This document shows, in pieces, positions 35,434 to 42,342 of a DNA stretch of 64,000 nucleotides. Under the pieces are notes generated by a model. The model saw nothing but the letters and a program-made list of their open reading frames with translations. It did no database searches and had not been told where the DNA came from. The position numbers and the translations under genes are program-made. Location of the stretch: NCBI GenBank assembly GCA_025056565.1, contig JANWWA010000005.1:69219-133218 (forward strand), written 5' to 3'. The DNA comes from Chloroherpetonaceae bacterium. Lineage in GTDB: Bacteria > Bacteroidota > Chlorobiia > Chlorobiales > Thermochlorobacteraceae. Numbering within the stretch: the first letter of the stretch is position 1; each line of letters starts with the position of its first letter.

Positions 35434-35823
35434 CTACTGCATCATTTGTTTTTGCAGTTGCTGACGGTAAAGTGAGTCTTGCTTTTCTTGGATGACAAGG
35501 TTTCGCCGTTCTTCCAAGATTTGCACAGTGCGCAATTGCACCTCTTGCCAGCGCTTAGGGTTAGTGCGATACAGCTCAAAGCGCTCACTAAACTCTCTGG
35601 GCGAATAACGATGCGCCGCAAAAATAGCGCTTAGACTGTCGAGTTTGTTAAATCGTGCTTTGAGCGAGTCAGGCGTTGTGGCGTAGCTGCCTTGTAGCGT
35701 CAGCACATCTGCATAGACGGCAATAAAACGCTGGTCATCACGGTCTAACTTGACTTTCTCGGCGCAGCCAAAGACCAAGCCAAAGCAAAGCGCAAGAAAG
35801 TAACCAAAAGGCGTTTTCATCAA
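35434..35823 (-). CDS. DUF4296-like lipoprotein
   Basis: Small lipoprotein of 129 residues: LCFGLVFGC is a lipobox, and the mature chain from Cys is helical. The pattern of an N-terminal AxVYADVLTLQ-like helix, then LDSLSAIFAAHRYSPREFSERFELY and NPKRWQEV agrees with the DUF4296 family, which is common in Bacteroidota. The C-terminus is a Gln/Arg-rich coiled coil. Function is unknown. It precedes coaE by 2 bases, suggesting translational coupling. Confidence 0.6.
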   Translation of the reverse strand: MMKTPFGYFLALCFGLVFGCAEKVKLDRDDQRFIAVYADVLTLQGSYATTPDSLKARFNKLDSLSAIFAAHRYSPREFSERFELYRTNPKRWQEVQLRTVQILEERRNLVIQEKQDSLYRQQLQKQMMQ

Positions 35824-35954
35824 AAGTTGCTAAATTCGTGTTGCAACAAGTTTTCTGAGTGCATATCAAAAGCATCTCAGTGCTGCAAGGTGCGCTTAGG
35901 CAAAGTCGCCAGTATGAGCAGATAAAGCCACGCTGCTGGAAACGAAGCGCTGCC

Positions 35955-35962
35955 TATTTTGG
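35955..35962 (+). promoter_or_regulatory. Candidate -10 element (TATTTTGG) for sodB
   Basis: TATTTTGG lies 47 bases upstream of the sodB start and resembles the TAnnTTTG element. The same kind of motif at nearly the same distance occurs before lepA (48) and the DUF6580 gene (46). No -33 box was recognised. Confidence 0.3.
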
Positions 35963-36009
35963 TTTGCTAAGCGTAGTAATTCTCAACAACCAAACACACC
36001 GAACCAACT

Positions 36010-36615
36010 ATGCCATTTACGCTTCCAGAACTGCCATATCCCAAAGATGCGCTCGAACCGCATCTTTCTGCAAAAACCTTTGAATTCCATTATGGCAAGC
36101 ATCATCAAGCATATGTAACCAACTTGAACAACCTGATTCCAAACACCGAGTTCGAGAATGCGTCGCTAGAAGAAATCATTAAGAAGACAGCCAAAGATAG
36201 CTCAAAGGCAGCATTCTTCAACAATGCGGCGCAGGTGTGGAATCATACCTTCTACTGGCATTGTATGAAGCCAAAAGGCGGCGGTGAACCGACTGGGGCA
36301 TTAATGGATAAAATCAAGGAAGATTTTGGCGATTTCGGCAAATTCAAGGAAGCCTTCAAGCAAGCGGCAGTAACGCAGTTTGGCTCTGGTTGGGCGTGGC
36401 TGGTGCTGGATAACGGTAAATTGGCAGTGGTTAAAACACCGAATGCTGAAGTGCCTTTCACTGAAGGCAAAACCCCGTTGCTGACAATTGATGTGTGGGA
36501 ACACGCCTACTACATTGACTACCAAAATCGTCGCCCCGACTACGCACAAGTCTTCATTGACCACCTTATCAACTGGGATTTTGTCAGCCAGAACTTTGCC
36601 GCTGCGATGAAATAA
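36010..36615 (+). CDS. sodB: Superoxide dismutase, Fe type
   Basis: Cytoplasmic Fe/Mn-family superoxide dismutase of 201 residues. The four metal ligands are visible: His27 (HYGKHHQAY), His79 (NHTFYW), Asp161 and His165 (DVWEHAYYIDY). FFNNAAQVWNHTFYW and QFGSGWAWL are typical of the Fe-dependent group, so iron is the likely metal, although some members accept manganese. No signal peptide. It indicates an organism exposed to oxygen, which matters because it is the 3' neighbour of fmoA. A strong terminator follows the stop codon. Confidence 0.93.
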   Translation: MPFTLPELPYPKDALEPHLSAKTFEFHYGKHHQAYVTNLNNLIPNTEFENASLEEIIKKTAKDSSKAAFFNNAAQVWNHTFYWHCMKPKGGGEPTGALMDKIKEDFGDFGKFKEAFKQAAVTQFGSGWAWLVLDNGKLAVVKTPNAEVPFTEGKTPLLTIDVWEHAYYIDYQNRRPDYAQVFIDHLINWDFVSQNFAAAMK

Positions 36616-36660
36616 ACCTGTGCCAGTCTCGCTGAAGTAGGGAAGCGGTCGGACAAAATT

Positions 36661-36685
36661 AAAAGGGGGGTGATTCCCCCCTTTT
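36661..36685 (+). terminator. Intrinsic terminator of sodB
   Basis: AAAAGGGGGG-tgatt-CCCCCCTTTT is a perfect 10-base stem with a 5-base loop, 45 bases after the sodB stop. The A/T ends make it able to work in both directions. Confidence 0.85.
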
Positions 36686-36739
36686 GGTCATGATCGCTGC
36701 TTGGCAGGTGTGTGCCACTGAGCGATGCTGACAAGTTGT

Positions 36740-36769
36740 GCATACATACAACCGGTCAAGTATGTATGC
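36740..36769. repeat. Perfect inverted repeat GCATACATAC/GTATGTATGC
   Basis: Two perfect 10-base arms separated by the 10-base loop aaccggtcaa. It has no T-run and lies in the 417-base noncoding stretch between sodB and fmoA, directly before the TACTACTG repeats. It could form an RNA hairpin or bind a dimeric protein. Confidence 0.6.
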
Positions 36770-36774
36770 GACCG

Positions 36775-36873
36775 TTACTGCTTACTACTGGTACTGCTTT
36801 ACTACTGTACTACTGGGCACTACATTACTACTGCTTTACTACTGGTACTACTGGAATACTACACAGGTACTAC
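36775..36873. repeat. Degenerate TACTACTG repeat tract
   Basis: About 100 bases built almost entirely of TACTACTG, TACTG and TTACTACTG units. Three longer degenerate copies start with TGC (TGCTTACTACTGG near 36779, TGCTTTACTACTG at 36795 and again at 36832). One frame across it would encode a Tyr/Thr/Leu-rich peptide, which I consider accidental. Composition is unlike the rest of the window. Confidence 0.75.
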
Positions 36874-36884
36874 AAAACACAGTG

Positions 36885-36988
36885 CTGGCGGCTTGCAGTG
36901 AAGGGAAGGTGAGCAAATTAAGGCTTGCAAGTTGACTGCTGTTGCGGCTGTTTTTTTCTTTTTTGCGTCACCTCTTGCAAGCCGCCAG
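36885..36988. repeat. Widely spaced inverted repeat CTGGCGGCTTGCA
   Basis: CTGGCGGCTTGCA at 36885-36897 is exactly complementary to TGCAAGCCGCCAG at 36976-36988, with 78 bases between. An 11-base AGGCTTGCAAG lies inside. Close to the fmoA 3' end a further hairpin, TGAGCGG-cattgca-CCGCTCA (36991-37011), could protect or terminate the fmoA transcript although it lacks a T-run. Confidence 0.6.
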
Positions 36989-37032
36989 TTTGAGCGGCAT
37001 TGCACCGCTCATGGTGAAGTTGCGTCCAGCCT

Positions 37033-38139
37033 CTATTGTGCGTAAAGGACTTCAAACTGACCTGTGCCACCTTTGCAGATGTGCTCGACCCACTTTGCGT
37101 AGGTACCGCCATACCACTTGTAGGTTTCATTGTTTTGGTAGCGGTATTGCGGCGCGGCGTAGCGGATCTTGAAGCCTTTTGGCAGCGTGATAGTCAGTTG
37201 CGTATCAACCCGGAAATCATTGTATTTGCCGACGATTCCATGATGGATAATCGGAATAAGCGGGTGATTTAGGATACGACGCAACCCGCCGCCTGCATCA
37301 ATAGAGAGTCCGGGCAATTCACCATCGACTTTCACTTCAATACCCTGTGAGTCGGAACTGAAAGCCCCTTCTATTCTGGCTTCTCTACCCAAGAGCTTTT
37401 CAACTGGGAAAAGTTCAACCCAACGTGAGACGGCATCAACCACACCTGACCCTGCATTTGAGAATCGCCAGTTCGAGACTCCGAGCGGTTCTTCAGGGGT
37501 GCCTTCTGTGCCAATGCGCACCACTTCCAAGTTCGAGATGCGCTGACCACCTTCATCTAAGGCATTGCGAGCAGGACCGATGAACCAGAAGTCACGAATC
37601 CAGTCGCCAAAATTCGGGCCAGAGTTCCGAATGCTGGATAGCGTGGCTTCCCAAGTAGCAATCAAGTCATCGTTTTCAAGTGGGATTTTCATCAAAATGT
37701 CGTGGAACTGACGCCCTTGCAAATAGCGTGGGTTTGGAATGTTGCGCCGAATCACATCAGACTTATAGTAGTAGAGATTCACCACAGAACCTTCAAACGA
37801 GAACGCATGGCTGAAGTCGCCAACGGTTACGACCCCATCGCCGACGGCAACACGCCGCTCTTCCGTCTCATTGGCGATATCGGCTTCCACTGTGAGTTTC
37901 TTTACAGTGCTGTCAACTACTGTTTCAATCAGCACAGAGAGCCGCACCACATCTTTACTATCGCCAATGGGCTTTGCTTTCAGCTTAATGTTAAGGTCAG
38001 TGGGTAGCAAGGGAATCGCAGGCGTCACATTGATGGTCGCACGCGCTTTGAGCGTTCCCCAAGTGCTGGTGCCACCTTCCAACGTAACCTCATAGTCTGA
38101 ACGGGCGATGGTTGCTTCTGCTGCACCAAAGAGCGCCAT
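37033..38139 (-). CDS. fmoA: Fenna-Matthews-Olson bacteriochlorophyll a protein
   Basis: Trimeric water-soluble antenna protein that passes excitation energy from the chlorosome baseplate to the type 1 reaction centre. The 368 residues align throughout with Chlorobium FMO: MALFG start, FSHAFSFEGSVVNLYYY, GRQFHDILMK, RRILNHPLIPIIHHG, and QFEVLYAQ at the end. The histidines that ligate bacteriochlorophyll are all present (His111, His146, His292, His299, His300). Of the two cysteines linked to redox-controlled quenching in Chlorobaculum tepidum (Cys49, Cys353), the first is Leu49 here and the second is kept as Cys355. AGAAGGAG 7 bases upstream fixes the start. It is a single-gene unit bounded upstream by the rpsU terminator. 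Confidence 0.98.
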   Translation of the reverse strand: MALFGAAEATIARSDYEVTLEGGTSTWGTLKARATINVTPAIPLLPTDLNIKLKAKPIGDSKDVVRLSVLIETVVDSTVKKLTVEADIANETEERRVAVGDGVVTVGDFSHAFSFEGSVVNLYYYKSDVIRRNIPNPRYLQGRQFHDILMKIPLENDDLIATWEATLSSIRNSGPNFGDWIRDFWFIGPARNALDEGGQRISNLEVVRIGTEGTPEEPLGVSNWRFSNAGSGVVDAVSRWVELFPVEKLLGREARIEGAFSSDSQGIEVKVDGELPGLSIDAGGGLRRILNHPLIPIIHHGIVGKYNDFRVDTQLTITLPKGFKIRYAAPQYRYQNNETYKWYGGTYAKWVEHICKGGTGQFEVLYAQ

Positions 38140-38370
38140 AGTTTTTCTCCTTCTTCAAAGGTAAGGTTAATGAAGCTCATCTACTCTTTTGCGCTGAGTT
38201 GGGCTTGCTCTTAACTCTAAGCGCCTCACCTGACTCATTGCACCTGCTAACTTAGAGCACAAGCAGAGGCTTTGCAACCGCCTGAGGGTATTTTTCAGCA
38301 AAAAGCATAGTCGTTTCGGTCGCTTTCAGAGACAAGAAGTTTCTATGGCAATCTTTTGAGCAAAGAGAGA

Positions 38371-38398
38371 AAACAAAAAAGCGAGCAGATGCTCGCTT
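38371..38398 (-). terminator. Intrinsic terminator of rpsU
   Basis: On the minus strand AAGCGAGC-atct-GCTCGCTT is followed by a T-rich run (complement of 38371-38380). It lies 25 bases after the rpsU stop and separates rpsU from fmoA. Confidence 0.85.
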
Positions 38399-38422
38399 CT
38401 CAGAAACAGTGCAAATAGCGGT

Positions 38423-38620
38423 TTAAGAATTCAGTTCTTCGTTCAGACGCTGCGCACGGCGCTTCCTGCGAGACTCTTTCAAGCGCTCTTCAACAGAGGG
38501 CTTGGTGTAGTAAGTGCGACGGCGATACTCCTTCAAGATACCAGCGCGTTCATACTTTTTCTTAAAGCGCTTTAGCATCTTATCGATGCTTTCGCCTTCC
38601 ATGAGTTGTACTCCGACCAA
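38423..38620 (-). CDS. rpsU: 30S ribosomal protein S21
   Basis: Small basic ribosomal protein of 65 residues: [37 protein letters not shown] and the Arg-rich end [13 protein letters not shown] are typical S21. It aids initiation by helping the mRNA/16S rRNA pairing. The start codon is TTG at 38620, supported by a near-perfect ribosome binding site GGAGGTGA 5-7 bases upstream, the strongest in the window. TAGGTTTG (38661-38668) is a candidate promoter element. Confidence 0.95.
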   Translation of the reverse strand: MVGVQLMEGESIDKMLKRFKKKYERAGILKEYRRRTYYTKPSVEERLKESRRKRRAQRLNEELNS

Positions 38621-38660
38621 TGTTTCACCTCCTCTCTTTTAGATTTTAGTTTAGTGTATG

Positions 38661-38668
38661 CAAACCTA
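38661..38668 (-). promoter_or_regulatory. Candidate -7 element (TAGGTTTG) for rpsU
   Basis: Exact match on the minus strand to TAnnTTTG, 40 bases upstream of the TTG start of rpsU. No clear -33 TTTG at the usual distance. Confidence 0.35.
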
Positions 38669-38708
38669 ATTCAGGCAACTTTTATCGCACAGGGAGCGAC
38701 AAAGTTAC

Positions 38709-39395
38709 TCAGCTCGATTTCTTTGGCTTTCTAACAAGCTTGAGCTTGCCTTTCTTCGTCGTGTCTGAAACCGTGCCATCAGATTCAATTGTAACATTCT
38801 CAAGCAACTGACGGAAACCTAAGTTACGAAATTCAACGCTAATTGCGTTCATTCCGCTGGCCGTAACAACTTTGGAGCGTACAATGCCAACTTCTTTCAG
38901 CCCTTCGTGGAAAATCGCATCGCCGACCGCATAGATAGATTGTGGCGAGTAGGGAATACACTCTTCTTTGGTAAGTTCTTCTAAGCTTTTCTCGCGCTCA
39001 GTTTGAATCTTCCACTCCTCAACAAGCTGCACTGCGCCAACTGCACAATCTGTGCAGCGCAGCCAATACTTGCGCGTGCACTCTTCTTGTGGCTGGTCAT
39101 CGTCTTTTGGCTTGTCGCTGGGTATCCACTCTCCGACAAACTCTCGCGTGGAGACGCGGTCACAGACTTCACAGTAAAGCGGCTTGATTTTACCAGCTAC
39201 AATAAGCTCACGCTTGCTAACCGCTTGACCATTCGCCGTAGAAACCTCAGGCGAGATGAACTCCTCAACTTTTACCTTAGGCTCGGCTTTTTTCTTAGCA
39301 GACTTTGAAACCGTTGTCTTCGCCGAGCGCTGCTTTTCGGACCGAACTTTTTTCTTCTCTGTCTGTGGCAACTTTGCACTCTCGTTTGGTTGCAT
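38709..39395 (-). CDS. Protein with two CxxC pairs and CarD-like C-terminus
   Basis: A cytoplasmic protein of 228 residues I do not recognise as a named family. After a Lys/Ala/Ser-rich, probably disordered N-terminus (residues 1-55), two cysteine pairs, YCEVCDR and RCTDCAVG, about 40 residues apart, are suited to bind one zinc ion. The last 70 residues include YAVGDAIFHEGLKEVGIV and FRNLGFRQLLENV, reminiscent of small beta-barrel modules such as CarD/Tudor-type domains that contact RNA polymerase or nucleic acid. A nucleic-acid role is inferred. Start at Met 39395 is preferred; the open frame extends to 39536, overlapping the gene upstream. Confidence 0.5.
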   Translation of the reverse strand: MQPNESAKLPQTEKKKVRSEKQRSAKTTVSKSAKKKAEPKVKVEEFISPEVSTANGQAVSKRELIVAGKIKPLYCEVCDRVSTREFVGEWIPSDKPKDDDQPQEECTRKYWLRCTDCAVGAVQLVEEWKIQTEREKSLEELTKEECIPYSPQSIYAVGDAIFHEGLKEVGIVRSKVVTASGMNAISVEFRNLGFRQLLENVTIESDGTVSDTTKKGKLKLVRKPKKSS

Positions 39396-39516
39396 TGAAA
39401 AGGGCTTTGAATGTAATACCTCTCGTGCAAATAGACAAATTCTGAGACTGCAAGGCCGCTTATCGCCAAACCGAGCGTATGCATTGCCACAAGACTTGAA
39501 GTGCTCTTGTAAGTCT

Positions 39517-40887
39517 TCAAGCCGTGATAGCTGCAATCAGGTCTGATTTGGTGATAATCTCGAACTCTTCGCCGTCGCGACCGATAAGCACTGCATTGTC
39601 TCGACTGAGCGTGTCAGAAAGCTGAGCAAGCGAGGCGTCAGGCGGCAAAATTGGGAAAGGCTTTTCCATATACCCAACAACTTTGTTGAATTTGGCATCA
39701 GCTTCAGAAAGTAAAGTGTGAAGGATTTTGTTGTCGCTGATACTCCCAATTTCTGCACCGTCGGAAATCACAGGCACTTGAGAAATTTCATACTGCTTCA
39801 TTAGCTCAAAGGCTTCGTAGAGAGGCGTTTCAGGCATAACGAAGATGAGCTTGCGATGCTTCTTGGTCGCCAAGACATCAGCAGCCGTGAGCTTGGACTT
39901 ATCGCCACTGAACGATTGTGAAAAGTTGTTTTCTTTCATCCAGAGGTCGTTATACATCTTGCTAATGTAGCGTGCCCCCGTGTCTGTAATCATCACGACG
40001 ACGACATCGGTTTCTTGAAGTTGCTTTGCGGCATTCATCGCTGCAAAGAGGGCAGCCCCTGACGAGCCACCAGCGAAGATGCCCTCGAGCTTGGAGAGCA
40101 TCCGTCCAGCCGTGAAGGCATCGCCGTCGCTAACGGGAATGACATCGTCCAGAATATCGAAATCAGCCGTCTTGGGAATGCGACTACCGCCCATTCCTTC
40201 TAACTTCCACAGTCCAATTTCAGGTGGCATTTCGCGAGTCTTGAAGTAATGTGTGTAGGCAGAGCCAACCGAGTCAATGCCAATGACTTTGACTTTGGGG
40301 TTATACTCTTTAAGGCGTCGGGCAATGCCTGAGACGGTGCCGCCGGTGCCCATCGGGGCAAAAACGTGAGTAACTTTGCCATCTGTTTGTTCCCAGATTT
40401 CTTCGGCAGTGGTGCGATAGTGCACGTCGGGATTGGCTTCGTTGACAAACTGGTTAGGGTAGTAAGAGTTGGGGATTGTCTTAGCCAGATGTTCGGCGAC
40501 GCTGTAGCAACTGCGTGGGTCTTCGGGCTTAACGGCGGTCGGCGTGATGACCACTTCTGAGCCTAAGGCACGCAGGAGGTCAATTTTCTCCTGCGAAACT
40601 TTGTCAGGCATCACCATAATGCACTTATAGCCCTTGACCGCAGCAACCAGCGCAAGACCAATTCCTGTGTTGCCCGCTGTCCACTCAATAATCGTGCCAC
40701 CCGGCTTAATGAGACCATTTTTTTCAGCGTGTTCAATCATACTGAGCGCAATGCGGTCTTTGATGCTGCCGCCCGGGTTCATAAACTCTAACTTAGCCAG
40801 CATCACAGGCTTGAGTGATTTGGCAATGCGGTGCAAACGCACCATTGGCGTTTTCCCAATCGTGTCGAGAATGCTCTCGTACCACAT
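39517..40887 (-). CDS. Cystathionine beta-synthase
   Basis: PLP enzyme of fold type II joined to a C-terminal pair of CBS domains (456 residues). PLP Lys43 lies in GGSIKDRIALS, TAGNTGIGLA binds the substrate carboxylate and PMGTGGTVSGIARRL the phosphate. The CBS domains cover about residues 335-456 (VPVISDGAEIGSISDNKIL and DNAVLIGRDGEE). It joins homocysteine and serine in transsulfuration; cysteine synthase activity is the main alternative, but the CBS pair and the GLWKLEGMGG block favour cystathionine beta-synthase. The N-terminal heme module of animal enzymes is absent. CBS domains suggest allosteric control by adenosyl compounds. Confidence 0.85.
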   Translation of the reverse strand: MWYESILDTIGKTPMVRLHRIAKSLKPVMLAKLEFMNPGGSIKDRIALSMIEHAEKNGLIKPGGTIIEWTAGNTGIGLALVAAVKGYKCIMVMPDKVSQEKIDLLRALGSEVVITPTAVKPEDPRSCYSVAEHLAKTIPNSYYPNQFVNEANPDVHYRTTAEEIWEQTDGKVTHVFAPMGTGGTVSGIARRLKEYNPKVKVIGIDSVGSAYTHYFKTREMPPEIGLWKLEGMGGSRIPKTADFDILDDVIPVSDGDAFTAGRMLSKLEGIFAGGSSGAALFAAMNAAKQLQETDVVVVMITDTGARYISKMYNDLWMKENNFSQSFSGDKSKLTAADVLATKKHRKLIFVMPETPLYEAFELMKQYEISQVPVISDGAEIGSISDNKILHTLLSEADAKFNKVVGYMEKPFPILPPDASLAQLSDTLSRDNAVLIGRDGEEFEIITKSDLIAAITA

Positions 40888-40977
40888 AGCACAAAAGTGT
40901 TTAAGTTGATAAGGGCAAAAAGTTAATGAACCGAATTGTCAATTTGAAGTAAGTTTGAAGCCCGACACTGACAGCGT

Positions 40978-40995
40978 TCCCCACCTATGTGGGGA
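40978..40995 (+). other. Leader hairpin before yggS
   Basis: TCCCCAC-ctat-GTGGGGA is followed by TTTTG on the plus strand, 55 bases before the yggS start. It has the form of a short terminator or attenuator in the leader of the yggS-engB-purA unit. Confidence 0.4.
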
Positions 40996-41049
40996 TTTTG
41001 CGCGGAATTCTCAAACTTTGCAGCAGAAGGTATGCTACTTGGTAAGGCA

Positions 41050-41736
41050 ATGACCATTGCGCAAAACTTGGCGCAGGTGCGCTCACAAATTGAGGCCGCT
41101 TGTCAGCAAGCAGGACGTGCGGCAAACACCGTCAAACTCGTTGCAGTCTCAAAGACCAAGCCCGCCGAGATGATTCGGGAAGCCTACGAAGCAGGGCAGC
41201 GCATCTTTGGGGAAAATTACGTGCAGGAACTCCTGCAAAAGCAAGCCCACCCCTTGCTACACGGGTTAGATATAGAGTGGCATTTGATTGGGCACTTGCA
41301 ATCCAACAAGGTCAAATACATTGTGGGCAAGGTATCGATGGTGCAGGCTGTCGACAAAATCTCGCTGGCAGCAGAGCTATCGCGGCGGGCGGGGCGCCAA
41401 AACCAGTGCGTAGCAATCTTACTGGAAGTCAATATCTCAGATGAATCAAGCAAGTATGGGTTCAAGCCAGAGGAGGTGTGCGCGGCAGCAAAGGAGATTT
41501 TCACGATGCCGCATCTCTCGCTGAAAGGCCTAATGGCGATTGGGTCGCCTGAGTTGGAAAAGGCAGAGAAAGAGTTTGCGAAAATGAAATGCCTCTTTGA
41601 CGACATAAAGCGGCTTGCCCCTCAGCCAGAGACCTTCACGGAGCTTTCAATGGGAATGAGTGGAGACTTTGCGCAAGCAATCGCAGCAGGAGCCACTATT
41701 GTGCGCATTGGCTCTGCCATTTTCGGAGAACGCTAA
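41050..41736 (+). CDS. yggS: YggS/PLPBP family PLP homeostasis protein
   Basis: Single-domain TIM-barrel protein of the alanine racemase fold that binds PLP but has no known catalytic function; it buffers pyridoxal phosphate. PLP Lys35 is in VAVSKTKPAE, GENYVQEL and WHLIGHLQSNKVKY are the family blocks, and the end reads LSMGMSGDFAQAIAAGATIVRIGSAIFG, split here as LSMGMSGDF and VRIGSAIFG. I start at MTIAQNLAQV (41050, 228 residues) with GGTAAGG upstream; the frame is open from 40987. First gene of a unit with engB (12-base gap) and purA. Confidence 0.92.
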   Translation: MTIAQNLAQVRSQIEAACQQAGRAANTVKLVAVSKTKPAEMIREAYEAGQRIFGENYVQELLQKQAHPLLHGLDIEWHLIGHLQSNKVKYIVGKVSMVQAVDKISLAAELSRRAGRQNQCVAILLEVNISDESSKYGFKPEEVCAAAKEIFTMPHLSLKGLMAIGSPELEKAEKEFAKMKCLFDDIKRLAPQPETFTELSMGMSGDFAQAIAAGATIVRIGSAIFGER

Positions 41737-41748
41737 TCAAGTGCCAAG

Positions 41749-42327
41749 ATGCGTATCACATCGGCAGAATTTGTAAGGAGTGTCGTATCACCTGACGCTC
41801 TGCCCAAAGATGGCTTACCAGAAATTGCATTTGTGGGACGGTCAAATGTCGGCAAGTCATCGCTGCTCAATCTCCTCATGCAGCGGAAGCTCGCAAGAAC
41901 CAGTGCAACGCCCGGCAAAACACGAGAGCTAAACTTCTTTCTCATCAATCGCAGGTTTTATTTCGTAGATTTGCCGGGCTATGGCTACGCAAAGGTGCAA
42001 AAATCGCTGCAAGCAGAATGGAAAAAACTGTTGGAGTGGTATCTGGAAGCGCGCCCTATGCTTAGACTGGTGCTGCTAATCATTGATGCGCGGCATCCAC
42101 AAATGGAAAGTGACAAGCAGATGCAAGAATTTTTAGCATTCTACGGACGGCGATATGCACTGGTACGCACAAAAATTGATAAGCTAAGTAAAGCGGAACT
42201 GGCAGCCGCACAAGCCGCTTCAGAAGCCTTTTTTGAAGGATATGAATTTGTGGCAGATGTGTCAGCAACAAAAAAAATGGGTCAGCACGAGCTACTCTCA
42301 AAACTCAAACCCTATCTTGAGCCTTAA
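41749..42327 (+). CDS. engB: Ribosome biogenesis GTP-binding protein
   Basis: Essential circularly simple GTPase of the YihA/YsxC group, needed for assembly of the 50S subunit. G1 is [13 protein letters not shown]2 includes SATPGKT, G3 is [10 protein letters not shown] and G4 TKIDKLSK. At 192 residues it has the usual length. Between yggS and purA on the same strand with gaps of 12 and 15 bases. Confidence 0.95.
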   Translation: MRITSAEFVRSVVSPDALPKDGLPEIAFVGRSNVGKSSLLNLLMQRKLARTSATPGKTRELNFFLINRRFYFVDLPGYGYAKVQKSLQAEWKKLLEWYLEARPMLRLVLLIIDARHPQMESDKQMQEFLAFYGRRYALVRTKIDKLSKAELAAAQAASEAFFEGYEFVADVSATKKMGQHELLSKLKPYLEP

Positions 42328-42342
42328 AACCACGCATTGCGA

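Noticed and set aside
36775-36873. TACTACTG tract considered as a CRISPR array
   Set aside because: Units are short, irregular and without spacers of constant length; no cas genes are present in the window.
36738-36935. Tyr/Thr/Leu-rich 65-codon frame across the TACTACTG repeats
   Set aside because: Its composition is fully explained by the DNA repeat, and it has no ribosome binding site.
38156-38163. TACCTTTG as the fmoA promoter -7 element
   Set aside because: It lies only 16 bases from the start codon, so transcripts would begin inside the ribosome binding site.
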